Of a DNA stretch of 64,000 nt, positions 43,097 to 51,732 are shown piece after piece; position 1 is the stretch's first letter, and the number at the start of each line of letters is the position of its first letter. The position numbers and the translations under genes were made by a program. The stretch spans positions 56,629 to 120,628 of the forward strand of contig CALLUD010000029.1 in NCBI GenBank assembly GCA_938011325.1, given 5' to 3'. This DNA is from an uncultured Spartobacteria bacterium. Lineage in GTDB: Bacteria; Verrucomicrobiota; Verrucomicrobiia; Chthoniobacterales; JAATET01. The notes beneath the pieces are model-generated. The model ran no database searches, was not told the DNA's origin, and worked only from the letters and a program-made list of their open reading frames with translations.

Positions 43097-45105
43097 TCGC
43101 TGCTGTCGTCGCCGGCCTGCCCGGTCTGCGGATGCGGAACGAGCGGACGGCGCTGGGAATTCACCTTGCTGCCCCGCTTGAGGTTGTCGGCGTAAATCTG
43201 AATCGGCGGAAACTCGCCGATGTTGGCGAGCACCGAAAGCGCCGACCGTTTCGTCCGGCCCTGCGACGTGGCGAGCTTCTCCAACTCGGGACGGAAGCGA
43301 CGCAGCGTGTCCCGATACCGCGGATCCAGCGAGAGCGTCTCGAGCACAGCATGGGCTTCGTCGGATCCCTCGTCCAGATGCTTCAGGAGTCGCGGAATGG
43401 CCTCGTCCGCGTGCCCGAGATGCACGAGCGCTTCGTTGGCCACGGACGCTATGTCGTCCTCGGGCGCCACTGCGGCCTTCTCCAGTCCTTCGGGAACTTC
43501 CTTCAATTCCCCGCGCACGGCGAGCTCCGCGAGACCGTTCGCCGCCCAGTAACGAATCTCCCGCTGCGGCGCGGAGAGGTCGGCGACGAATTGCGGAAGG
43601 TCCTCCGGTCGCGCAAAAGCGGCGCGCGTGGCCGCCGCGTGCAGACGCTCAACGCGATACTTCACGCGCCGCACCCACGAATAGAGATCTTCCTTTCCAC
43701 GGTCCCGCGCATCGCGCGGGAAGAAGCCGAGATCGCCCGTCTCGCGGAGCGTGGCATCGAGCCGCTCGGCGAGACGTTTCCGCGTGTCGGCGTATTTCGG
43801 ATCCGCGGCAAGATCGCGGATATTGAACGGATCGCTGCGAAGATCGAAGAGCTGCTCGACCGGCGTCGCGGCAAAGGGTGCGCGATGCTCGGGCTTCGAC
43901 AGACGGTTTTTCAGGAAGGCGGTGTCCCAGGCGAGATTCGCCGGCATGCCCCACTGGAAGAAATTCCGCAGCGCAAGCGGACGGCGCGGAATGTAATTTC
44001 GCACGTAGAGGAAGTCGCCGTCGGTGATCGCGCGCGCGGGGCTGAAGTTGTCCTCGCGATTGGCGGTAAAACCGAAATTCACGTCACGGGATTTCACATC
44101 CTTCGCGTAGGAACCGAAGAGCGCCTGTCCGCGCATCGTGGCGGGCGGTTCGATGCCCGCGAGGCTCAACACCGTCGGCGCGAGGTCCACGAAGCCGACG
44201 AGGCGATCGCAGGGCTTGCCGGGCTCGATGGCACCGGCGAGGTGTTTCCACTTCGGCGGGAACCACACGATGAGCGGCACCTGCAGTCCGCTCTGGAGCG
44301 CAAAGCCCTTCCCGCGCGGCAGGCAGCCGCCGTGGTCGGAGAAGACGAAAATGATCGTGTTCTCGAGCAGGCCCTGTTTCTCGAGATCGTCGAGGAAAAG
44401 CCCCACCCAGCGGTCGACATCCTCGACGCCCTCGAGGTGAAACGCGTAGTCCGACCGCACTTCGGGCAGATCGGGCACGTGCGGCGGAAGATGGAGCTTC
44501 GCAGGATCGAGACCTTCCTTTGCAAAATCGCGGCGGCCGTCCGTCGTGAACGACGTGAGACGGCTCATGTGCGTCATGCTCGCGTTGAAGACCGAGAAAA
44601 ACGGCTGGTTCTTCCTGCGAGCGGGGTCGTTGTAGGACGCCGTCTTCGAGCTGCCCGACCACACCGCGTTGCGATCGAGGTTCGACGTGTTGTAGTCGGT
44701 CTTCGCGTTGTTCGTCGTGTAGTAGCCGGCCTGCTTGAGAAATCGCGGGAATCCGAACAGCTCCACCGGCACCGGGCGGGCCTGCCGGTGGATGTCCGTG
44801 CCAAACGTCGTGGCGTAGTTGCCGCTGATTAGCGTGGAACGCGACGGCGAGCATTGCACGCCATTCGACCACGCGCGGGTGAAGCGCACTCCCTCCCGCG
44901 CAAGACGGTCCATGTTCGGCGTCTTCACGTCGGGATTGCCGTAGCAGCCGATCTCGTAGGCGCTCGTATCCTCGAACGTCAGCCAGAGGATGTTCGGCCG
45001 TTTCGCGTCCTGCGCCATCGCTGCAGCCGGCAGCGCGAGAAACGAGACGGCACAAAGGACGCTCTTCACCATCGCGTGAATCCGAAGCAAGGCGCGATCA
45101 ATCAT
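43093..45105 (-). CDS. Secreted sulfatase with HEAT-like C-terminal domain
   Basis: This is a 670-residue S1-family sulfatase. The signal peptide runs to AMAQ (about residue 32), the N-terminal metal motif is NILWLTFEDTSAYEIGCYGN, and the formylglycine site is CSPSR (Cys85). SDHGGCLPRGK carries further metal ligands near the middle. The last about 180 residues are helical HEAT-like repeats (IRYWAANGLAELAV; ASVANEALVHLG), seen in a subset of verrucomicrobial sulfatases. The start overlaps the upstream sulfatase stop by 8 bases. An alternative Met12 would give a shorter leader. It needs an FGE or anaerobic maturase encoded elsewhere. Confidence 0.92.
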   Translation of the reverse strand: MIDRALLRIHAMVKSVLCAVSFLALPAAAMAQDAKRPNILWLTFEDTSAYEIGCYGNPDVKTPNMDRLAREGVRFTRAWSNGVQCSPSRSTLISGNYATTFGTDIHRQARPVPVELFGFPRFLKQAGYYTTNNAKTDYNTSNLDRNAVWSGSSKTASYNDPARRKNQPFFSVFNASMTHMSRLTSFTTDGRRDFAKEGLDPAKLHLPPHVPDLPEVRSDYAFHLEGVEDVDRWVGLFLDDLEKQGLLENTIIFVFSDHGGCLPRGKGFALQSGLQVPLIVWFPPKWKHLAGAIEPGKPCDRLVGFVDLAPTVLSLAGIEPPATMRGQALFGSYAKDVKSRDVNFGFTANREDNFSPARAITDGDFLYVRNYIPRRPLALRNFFQWGMPANLAWDTAFLKNRLSKPEHRAPFAATPVEQLFDLRSDPFNIRDLAADPKYADTRKRLAERLDATLRETGDLGFFPRDARDRGKEDLYSWVRRVKYRVERLHAAATRAAFARPEDLPQFVADLSAPQREIRYWAANGLAELAVRGELKEVPEGLEKAAVAPEDDIASVANEALVHLGHADEAIPRLLKHLDEGSDEAHAVLETLSLDPRYRDTLRRFRPELEKLATSQGRTKRSALSVLANIGEFPPIQIYADNLKRGSKVNSQRRPLVPHPQTGQAGDDSSD

Positions 45106-46750
45106 CGCTGTCCTTTCCGATTTCGGGATAGCGGAGCGCGGCGATGGAAGATCCGTCGATTGCCTGCGTGCGCGGTTTGAGGGCCTCGGCGACGGGAATC
45201 GGCGGTTTCACCGGCTCCGAAGTCTTGCGCACCGTGCCGAGCGGGGCATGCGTCTCCTCGAGCCATTTGCAGAGGTCCTTGCGGAGATTCTCGGCAAGGG
45301 CAATTGTCTCCGGGCCCGGCTTGCCGGCGAGCAGGTTGTGCTGTTCCGCCTCGTCCTCCTTGAGGTCGTAGAGTTCGTAGACCTGTCCCTCGTAGTAGTA
45401 GAAGAGCTTGAACCAGCGGTCGCCGACGCGCCTGGCGATCACGGAATTCGGCACCTGCCGTGTATCCATGTAGCCCGGGAAATGCCAATAAATGGCATCG
45501 TGCGCCACCGTGCTCTCCTTTCCGCGGACCAGGTCGGCAAAGGACACGCCATCGATCGGATGTTTCTCCGGCGACGGCAGCGACGCACCTGCGAAGGCCG
45601 CGAGCGTCGGATAGAGGTCCACGGCGTGCACGGGCTCATCGGTCACGGTGCCGGGCTTGATCACACCCGGTAGCCGCATCGCGAGCGGAATGCGAATGCC
45701 CCCTTCGTAGAACATACCCTTGGCGCCGCGCAGCGGAGCATTGCTGGTCTGCCCGCCATAGCCGCCATTGTCGGAGAGGAAAACAACGAGCGTCTTGTCG
45801 GCAATGCTGTCGGAGGTGTCGCCATCGCCGTTCGGATCGTCCAGCGCACGCACGATGCGGCCCACAGCCTCGTCGAGTCCCTGCACGAGCGCGGCGTATT
45901 TCGCGTCGTTGTGACGGGGATCCTTCCCCTTCGTCTTCTCGTATTTCTTCAGGAGGTCCGGACGCGGCACGATCGGCGTGTGCACCGCCTGGAACGACAC
46001 GTTCATGTAAAACGGCCGTTCGTCGCCCGCGTGCTCGCGAATGAAATCAATCGCGGCATCCGCCATGGCATCGGTGAGGTGCTTGGGCGTGCCGACGAGA
46101 GTCTTGGGGTCGTTGTCGTTCGCGAACGGCTGAAGGTTTTTCGCGACGTATTCCTCGGTATAGGGTCCGGCGTATTTGTCGTAGGCCGGCGAGGCGAAGT
46201 GCCATTCCCCGTTTTTCTCGGCCGGGAAATACTGCCGCACGATCTTTTTGCCATTTTTCACCTTCTTCCCACAGGTCAGGTCGACTTCGAAGCCAGCACT
46301 CGACGCATCGAATCCATGGGCCTTTCCGAAAAGTGCGGTCAGATAACCGGCTTCGCCGAGCACCTTCGGGAGCGTGATCGAGGAATCGGGAATCGAGCCA
46401 TTCTGCGCCGGCGGCACGATGATCGAGTCCGTCGCCCCGCGGGCGAGCGAGCCGACGTTGAAGACACCGTTGCCCGCTCGCGCCGGATATTCGCCGGTGA
46501 GCAGAGCCGCGCGCGTGGGAGCGCAATTCTGCTGCACGTAGGCGCGACGGAAGCTCAGGCCCTCCTTGGCGAGCCGCGTGATGTTTGGCGTGCCGTGGTA
46601 GCGTGAGCCGCGGTCGTTGTTCGTGGGACCCGGCGAAATGTCCGCCCAGCCGAGGTCGTCGGCGAGGAGAAACACGATGTTGGGTCGCGAATCAGCCGCC
46701 CAGGACGTGGCGGTGAACAGGAGCGAGGCAGTGAGGATGCGGCGGATCAT
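45098..46750 (-). CDS. Secreted sulfatase (S1 family, arylsulfatase-like)
   Basis: The 550-residue protein has a signal peptide (MIRRILTASLLFTATSWA). It has metal motif NIVFLLADDLGWAD, formylglycine motif CAPTR (Cys76), then HAHGFD-like substrate contacts (FGKAHGFDASSAGF) and metal ligands in VVFLSDNGGYGGQT. A C-terminal substrate domain ends around residue 520. It is the middle gene of a four-gene operon, with ATGA coupling upstream and an 8-base overlap downstream. It likely desulfates a polysaccharide in the periplasm or outside. Regiospecificity cannot be read from the sequence. Confidence 0.92.
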   Translation of the reverse strand: MIRRILTASLLFTATSWAADSRPNIVFLLADDLGWADISPGPTNNDRGSRYHGTPNITRLAKEGLSFRRAYVQQNCAPTRAALLTGEYPARAGNGVFNVGSLARGATDSIIVPPAQNGSIPDSSITLPKVLGEAGYLTALFGKAHGFDASSAGFEVDLTCGKKVKNGKKIVRQYFPAEKNGEWHFASPAYDKYAGPYTEEYVAKNLQPFANDNDPKTLVGTPKHLTDAMADAAIDFIREHAGDERPFYMNVSFQAVHTPIVPRPDLLKKYEKTKGKDPRHNDAKYAALVQGLDEAVGRIVRALDDPNGDGDTSDSIADKTLVVFLSDNGGYGGQTSNAPLRGAKGMFYEGGIRIPLAMRLPGVIKPGTVTDEPVHAVDLYPTLAAFAGASLPSPEKHPIDGVSFADLVRGKESTVAHDAIYWHFPGYMDTRQVPNSVIARRVGDRWFKLFYYYEGQVYELYDLKEDEAEQHNLLAGKPGPETIALAENLRKDLCKWLEETHAPLGTVRKTSEPVKPPIPVAEALKPRTQAIDGSSIAALRYPEIGKDSDD

Positions 46751-48171
46751 TTTTTGTTCGGATTGTCGCTTTTCGGGTCGGTCGGCGGCACGCCGGCGGC
46801 GGCGCGTTCGTCGGGGAGCAAGGGGAAAACGGGCGACGGCTGGTGCGCGGCCTTCATAAGCGCGTCCATGCGCCGGACGATGTCGGGATGCTGCTTGGCG
46901 ACGTCCCTGGTTTCCCTCGGATCAGTGGCCAGGTCGTAAAGCTCGATCGGCGAATCCGCGTTGCGGTTTACGTCGAGGCGCACGGCCTTCCAGCGTCCGT
47001 CGCGCACGGCCTGCTTGCCGCCGCGCTGGACGAGTTCCCAGTAGAGAGGCGCGCGTGGAATCGAGGTCTCGCGTCCCTCGAGAATGGGCAGCAACGAAAT
47101 GCCATCGACGCCCTCCGGCGGCTTCACTCCCGCCAGCGCAGCGAGCGTTGGCAGGATATCCCACGCCGCCGCGATCTGCGACGAGACGGAGCCCGGCTTG
47201 ATGACTCCCGGCCACCATGCGATGAGCGGCACGCGGATTCCGCCCTCGTAAAGGTCGCGCTTCTGCCCGCGCAGTCCGCCGGTCGAATCGAAGAATCCCA
47301 GATCCACGTTGCGCTCGTCGGTCGGGCCGTTGTCGCTCGTGAAAAGAACGAGCGTCTTTTCGCTGAGGCCGAGTTTTTTCAACTGATCGAGCAGCTCCCC
47401 CATGTCGCGGTCGAGGCGGGCGATCATCGCCGCGCGCGTGCGGGAGCTCTGCGACCAGCCGCTTTTGTTTTCGTATTCCCCGAGCGACGGAACCTGCAGC
47501 TTGAAGTGCGGAATGGTCGGCGTGAGGTAGAGGAAGAACGGACGATCCTTGTTGCGCTCGAGAAATGCGGTCGTCTCCTGCGCGAACACATCCGGCGCGT
47601 AAGTGCCCTCCGGCAGCGGCTCCTTCTCCTCACCGCGCCACAGGGCCTTCGGGAAATACTCGTGCGCCTCGCCATGGCCGATGTAGCCGAGGAAGAAATC
47701 AAACCCCTGCCGCTTCGGCGCGCCGGTCGATGTCACCGAGCCCATGCCCCACTTCCCAATGCAACCCGTCACGTATCCCGCTTCACGCATGAGGCATCCA
47801 AGGCTCGGCCCCTCGGCGGGCAGCGGCGGCTCGCCATCCGCCTTCTCCCGCACCGCATACCGCCCGAGATCGCGCAGCGGCGTATGTCCCGTGTGCTGAC
47901 CGGTGAGAAGCGCCGACCGCGCCGGCGCGCACACCGCCGCACCCGCATAGAAATTCGTGAACCGCATCCCCTCCGCCGCCATGCGGTCGAGATTCGGCGT
48001 CGCCACCTTCTTCTGGCCGTAGCAACCGAGATCGCCGTAACCGAGGTCGTCCACCAGCACAACGATCACATTCGGCTTCGCGGGCGGCCCCGCCTGCGCC
48101 GCGACAACCGCGACGCTGGAAAAAAGAGCGGCAACCACGGCCCCACGGCCCGACAGGAAACGTCCAGACAT
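46747..48171 (-). CDS. Secreted sulfatase (S1 family), first gene of the operon
   Basis: The 474-residue protein has signal peptide VVAALFSSVAVVAAQAG, metal motif NVIVVLVDDLGYGDLGCYG, formylglycine motif CAPAR (Cys81), GKWGMGS and LFTSDNGP metal/substrate motifs, and a C-terminal domain with the usual LYDLATDPRETRDVAK. The length is normal for arylsulfatase A/GalNAc-sulfatase relatives. It opens the sulfatase operon, which diverges from the LacI regulator 119 bases away. Cys rather than Ser at the modified position means FGE or anSME can both act. Confidence 0.92.
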   Translation of the reverse strand: MSGRFLSGRGAVVAALFSSVAVVAAQAGPPAKPNVIVVLVDDLGYGDLGCYGQKKVATPNLDRMAAEGMRFTNFYAGAAVCAPARSALLTGQHTGHTPLRDLGRYAVREKADGEPPLPAEGPSLGCLMREAGYVTGCIGKWGMGSVTSTGAPKRQGFDFFLGYIGHGEAHEYFPKALWRGEEKEPLPEGTYAPDVFAQETTAFLERNKDRPFFLYLTPTIPHFKLQVPSLGEYENKSGWSQSSRTRAAMIARLDRDMGELLDQLKKLGLSEKTLVLFTSDNGPTDERNVDLGFFDSTGGLRGQKRDLYEGGIRVPLIAWWPGVIKPGSVSSQIAAAWDILPTLAALAGVKPPEGVDGISLLPILEGRETSIPRAPLYWELVQRGGKQAVRDGRWKAVRLDVNRNADSPIELYDLATDPRETRDVAKQHPDIVRRMDALMKAAHQPSPVFPLLPDERAAAGVPPTDPKSDNPNKK

Positions 48172-48180
48172 ACTCGAAGT

Positions 48181-48204
48181 CTGTAAAACAGTTTGATTTT
48201 ATAC
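48181..48204. promoter_or_regulatory. Possible operator between the sulfatase operon and the LacI gene
   Basis: CTGTAAAACAG (48181-48191) is an inverted repeat, CTGT-AAA-ACAG. With the following bases it forms a longer imperfect dyad, TGTAAAA ... TTTTATACA. It sits 10-33 bases upstream of the sulfatase start, in an AT-rich 119-base spacer. LacI-family binding is inferred. Confidence 0.35.
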
Positions 48205-48290
48205 ACGATAGATTTAGTCGTCTTTTTCGAATAGCCAAAATGTTTTTCCTTTTAATTCCGCGCTTCGCATGATGATTCGGCTCCTTTCAG

Positions 48291-49265
48291 ATGGCTCGAA
48301 ATCCCGACAAAGCGAAGCGATTAACGATCTACGACGTCGCGCGACTCGCGAATGTTTCCCCGGGCACGGTCAGCCGCGTTTTGAACAACAAGGACCGCGT
48401 GAAGCCCGAGACGCGGAAGCATGTTCTCGAGCTGGCGCGGAAACTCGGTCTGCGCCCGCAGGTTCGTGCCCGGCGCAACGAGATCGCGATCGTGACGGAG
48501 TCGGCATTTCGCGATCGCATCACGGGCTATGCGGGAGCGATGTCGTCGCACCTCGCGTTTGCGCTCGCACGCCGGAACATGACGATCCTGCAGCCGCCCG
48601 ACTCGATCGAGAATCTCGAGGACACATTCATCGACGGCATCTTCGCGGTCACCTTTCTCCCACCCCTGCTCGAGATGCTGGCGCGCCTCGAAAAGCGCGT
48701 GCCCGTCGTTTACATCGATCTCTTCGAGAATGTCGGAAAGCGCTACGTCGTCCGCTCGGACCACGAACAATCCGGCTACCTCGCCGCCCGGCATTTTCTG
48801 ACGCGCGGTCGCAAGAAACCCGCCTTCCTCTCACGAAACAACGCGCCCTCGCGCGAGCGACGCGACGGCTTCATGCGTGCTCTGCGGGAGGCGGGGCTTC
48901 CGATCCGAGAGGAGCTTCTTTTGCTCGAACCCGAAGGCGCTCCCGTGCGGCCCAGCATCGATCGTCTCGTCACGCTCGGCGCGGATGCGCTTTTCGTTCC
49001 CGGCGCGAGCATGCAGGCTGTCGAGGCGCTTCATTACTTGCAATGCGGTCTGAAGCTTCGAATCCCGCAGGACATCTCCGTGATCGGAGGAGAGAACGAG
49101 GGAGTCTCGGAATCCCTGATTCCCCCACTCACATCCATCGTGGAACCTGCGCACGAAATGGCGGAGGCCGCCGCGGATCTCATGGAGAAACTCATTTCCG
49201 GAAACCCCGCCGTCCAGCGCGTCATCACGCTGCCGATGCGTCTGCTGAATCGCGTTTCCGCCTGA
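48291..49265 (+). CDS. LacI-family transcriptional regulator of the sulfatase locus
   Basis: The 324-residue protein has an N-terminal LacI HTH (LTIYDVARLANVSPGTVSRV, about residues 11-30, with the hinge following GLRPQ) and a type I periplasmic-binding sensor domain (about residues 60-320; FIDGIFAVTFLPP, DHEQSGYLAARHFLTRG, DISVIGGENEGVSESL). It lies between sulfatase genes on both sides, reading away from the leftward operon and into the rightward esterase and sulfatase pair, so it probably controls both. The ligand is likely a saccharide from the degraded glycan (inference). Confidence 0.9.
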   Translation: MARNPDKAKRLTIYDVARLANVSPGTVSRVLNNKDRVKPETRKHVLELARKLGLRPQVRARRNEIAIVTESAFRDRITGYAGAMSSHLAFALARRNMTILQPPDSIENLEDTFIDGIFAVTFLPPLLEMLARLEKRVPVVYIDLFENVGKRYVVRSDHEQSGYLAARHFLTRGRKKPAFLSRNNAPSRERRDGFMRALREAGLPIREELLLLEPEGAPVRPSIDRLVTLGADALFVPGASMQAVEALHYLQCGLKLRIPQDISVIGGENEGVSESLIPPLTSIVEPAHEMAEAAADLMEKLISGNPAVQRVITLPMRLLNRVSA

Positions 49266-49332
49266 TCGCCCGCGCGGCCGTCCATCTCGCGACCGCACGT
49301 TTCGTCTTCACCCCTCGCCTTGTTGCGTCGAC

Positions 49333-50223
49333 ATGAAATTCCTCTCCACCCTCGTCTTCACTCTCGCCGGCATTGCGTGCGTTCCCGTCCACGCTGAAAC
49401 CGACGACACCGCGAGCGCGGAACCCGACATGAAAACCGTCTACAAGACCGTGGACGATGGATCGCTGCGGCTGCACGTGTTCACTCCGCCGGGGCACTCC
49501 GCGTCGGCGAAGGCTCCGGCCGTGGTCTTCTTTTTCGGCGGCGGATTCAAGACCGGAACGCCCCGGCAATTCTATGGGCAGAGCCGGCACCTCGCCTCGC
49601 GCGGCATGGTCGCAATGGCCGCCGAATACCGCACCAAGAACGCACACGGCGTCGATCCGAGAGCCTGCGTGCAGGATGCGAAGTCCGCGATTCGCTGGGT
49701 GCGCGCACATGCCGGGGAGCTCGGCATCGATCCTGATCGCATCGCCGCGGGCGGCGGGTCGGCGGGAGGATTTCTCGCCGCGGCGACCGCCACGCTGCCC
49801 GGCCTGGACGAGCCGGGCGAAGACACGTCAACGAGCTGCCGGCCGGATGCCCTCGTGATTTTCAACGCACCATTCGACGCGCGCCCGAACCAGTCCGGCT
49901 TCGAAAAAACGCTTCTCGCGCAGAATCGCGATTTTATGCCGATCAACCACATCAGGGCGCCGTTCCCGCCGACGATTCTCCTGCTCGGTTCCGAGGACCA
50001 CATTGTCTCTCCGGAAGACGCACGCCGCACCCAGTCCACGATCCAAAGCGTCGGCGGGCGCTGCGATCTCCACATCTACGAAGGCCAGCGACACGGCTTC
50101 TTCAACGCGAAGAACGCCGGCGGGAAATACCACGCCCTCACCCTCGAGGAAGTGGACCGCTTTTTCACCTCGCTCGGCTGGCTGCCGGAGAAACCCACGA
50201 CTCCCGACCCTTCCGCTCCATGA
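49333..50223 (+). CDS. Secreted alpha/beta hydrolase (carbohydrate-esterase-like)
   Basis: The 296-residue protein has a signal peptide (MKFLSTLVFTLAGIACVPVH). It has HGG-type oxyanion variant VFFFGGGFKTG, nucleophile elbow GGGSAGGFLA (Ser near residue 139), acid in LLGSEDHIV and catalytic His in GQRHGFF. The fold matches BD-FAE/acetyl-xylan-esterase-like members of the DLH/HSL group. It is coupled to the next sulfatase by an ATGA overlap. It probably removes acetyl or similar groups from the same polysaccharide that the sulfatases attack. Confidence 0.87.
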   Translation: MKFLSTLVFTLAGIACVPVHAETDDTASAEPDMKTVYKTVDDGSLRLHVFTPPGHSASAKAPAVVFFFGGGFKTGTPRQFYGQSRHLASRGMVAMAAEYRTKNAHGVDPRACVQDAKSAIRWVRAHAGELGIDPDRIAAGGGSAGGFLAAATATLPGLDEPGEDTSTSCRPDALVIFNAPFDARPNQSGFEKTLLAQNRDFMPINHIRAPFPPTILLLGSEDHIVSPEDARRTQSTIQSVGGRCDLHIYEGQRHGFFNAKNAGGKYHALTLEEVDRFFTSLGWLPEKPTTPDPSAP

Positions 50224-51665
50224 AAATCCTCCTCACCACACTCCTCCTTTCGGCGACGACAGCGCTCGCCGCTTCGTCCCGGCCAAACATTCTTTTCATT
50301 CTCTCCGACGATCAAAGCGCCGCCACGGTCGGCTGCTACGGGAATCCGGACGTAAAAACGCCGAATGTCGATCGCCTCGCCCGCGAAGGCATGCGGTTCG
50401 AGCGTGCCTACGTGACGAGTCCGCAGTGCGTGCCCTCGCGCGCGTCGCTGATGACCGGCCGCTCGCCCGTCGCGCTCGACATGACCCGGTTTTCCGCGCC
50501 GCTTCCTGCGGAGTTCAAGACCTACCCCGAGCATCTCCGCGCGGCCGGATATTTCACCGGCGTCGCCGGCCGCACCTACCACCTCGACGGCGCTCCCGGA
50601 ACGCCCGGCGCGCGCATCTATGAGGAACGCAAGCTCGCGACCTTCCCCGACCGCCTCGACTTCGTGAAAACCGCCTCCGACCGCGCGGGAATGATCGCGC
50701 AATTCGAGGAGTTTCTCGACGCGGTCCCGGACGGGAAACCCTTCTGCCTCCAGCTCGGCTTCTCCGATCCCCACCGGCCGTTTACGCCGGAGGACGTTCC
50801 CTCGCCTCCCGATCCGGCCAAGCTCACGCTCCCGCCGTTTTTCCCCGACACCGAGGCCGTGCGAAAGGATCTCGCCGCCTACTACGGCGAAGTTCAGCGT
50901 CTCGATTCCGACATCGGCCGGGTGCTCGACATTCTCGAGAAGCGCGGCCTCGCGAAGGACACGCTCGTTGTCTTCATGGGCGACAACGGCGCAGCCCTCT
51001 TCCGCGGCAAGGGCACGCTTTACGAGCTCGGCATCCGCGTGCCCCTCATCATCCGCTGGCCGGGCGTGGTGGCTGCAGGCAGCACGTCCGACGATTTGAT
51101 CTCAGGCGAAGACCTCGCACCCACGCTCATCGAGGCGGCCGGCCTACGAGCTCCCGGCGACATGACCGGAAAAAGCTTCCTGCCCCGGTTGCGCGGCGGA
51201 AGATTCGAGGGACGCACGCATGCCTTCGCCGAGCGCGGCCCGCACGCCTCGTCGCTGCCGAACAACACGGCGTCCTTCGACCTCAGCCGCGCCGTGGTCG
51301 GCCCAAGATACAAATTGATCTACAATGCCCTGTGGCAGCTCCCGTATTTCCCCGTCGATTTCGGCAACTCCGAGATGTGGCGGGAAATCGAGGCCCTGCA
51401 TCGCGAGGACAAGCTCTCGCCGCTGCTCAGCCGGCTCTACTTTCCGCCCACGCGGCCGATGTTCGAACTCTACGACCTGGTCAACGATCCCTACGAACTG
51501 GACAATCTCGCCGGCCAGCCCGACACGAAGGAAATCGAGAAGGAGCTGAAGCAGGCCCTGCACGAGTGGATGATCATCGAGCGCGACTACCTGCCGCTCC
51601 CGATTCCCGCCAACAACAAGGGCAAGAAAAAGGCCGCCGCGTCAGACAGCGAGGTGGGCAAATAA
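50220..51665 (+). CDS. Secreted sulfatase (iduronate-2-sulfatase-like S1 family)
   Basis: The 481-residue protein has a signal peptide (KILLTTLLLSATTALAAS). It has metal motif NILFILSDDQSAATVGCYGN, formylglycine motif CVPSR (Cys70), QLGFSDPHRPF and VVFMGDNGAALFRGKGTLYE metal/substrate motifs, and a C-terminal YDLVNDPYELDNLA. A Lys-rich tail (NKGKKKAAA) ends the protein. It is the fourth sulfatase of the locus and, unlike the other three, is transcribed rightward with the hydrolase. It ends just before the hairpin at 51677. Confidence 0.92.
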   Translation: MKILLTTLLLSATTALAASSRPNILFILSDDQSAATVGCYGNPDVKTPNVDRLAREGMRFERAYVTSPQCVPSRASLMTGRSPVALDMTRFSAPLPAEFKTYPEHLRAAGYFTGVAGRTYHLDGAPGTPGARIYEERKLATFPDRLDFVKTASDRAGMIAQFEEFLDAVPDGKPFCLQLGFSDPHRPFTPEDVPSPPDPAKLTLPPFFPDTEAVRKDLAAYYGEVQRLDSDIGRVLDILEKRGLAKDTLVVFMGDNGAALFRGKGTLYELGIRVPLIIRWPGVVAAGSTSDDLISGEDLAPTLIEAAGLRAPGDMTGKSFLPRLRGGRFEGRTHAFAERGPHASSLPNNTASFDLSRAVVGPRYKLIYNALWQLPYFPVDFGNSEMWREIEALHREDKLSPLLSRLYFPPTRPMFELYDLVNDPYELDNLAGQPDTKEIEKELKQALHEWMIIERDYLPLPIPANNKGKKKAAASDSEVGK

Positions 51666-51676
51666 GGCAAAAAGAA

Positions 51677-51711
51677 AGCGCGGCCGCCATGTTGTCCACA
51701 GCGGCCGCGCT
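51677..51711 (-). terminator. GC-rich hairpin terminator between convergent genes
   Basis: AGCGCGGCCGC (51677-51687) pairs with GCGGCCGCGCT (51701-51711), an 11-bp stem with a 13-base loop. Read on the minus strand it is followed by TTTCTTTTTGCC, so it is a good intrinsic terminator for the PEP-CTERM gene at 51733. It may also stop the rightward sulfatase transcript. Confidence 0.8.
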
Positions 51712-51732
51712 CGATGAGTGGATTTGCGAGCG

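Noticed and set aside
41165..44832. Long plus-strand open frames opposite the GH5 and sulfatase genes
   Set aside because: The minus strand carries clear sulfatase and hydrolase motifs over the whole stretch. The plus-strand frames are shadows.
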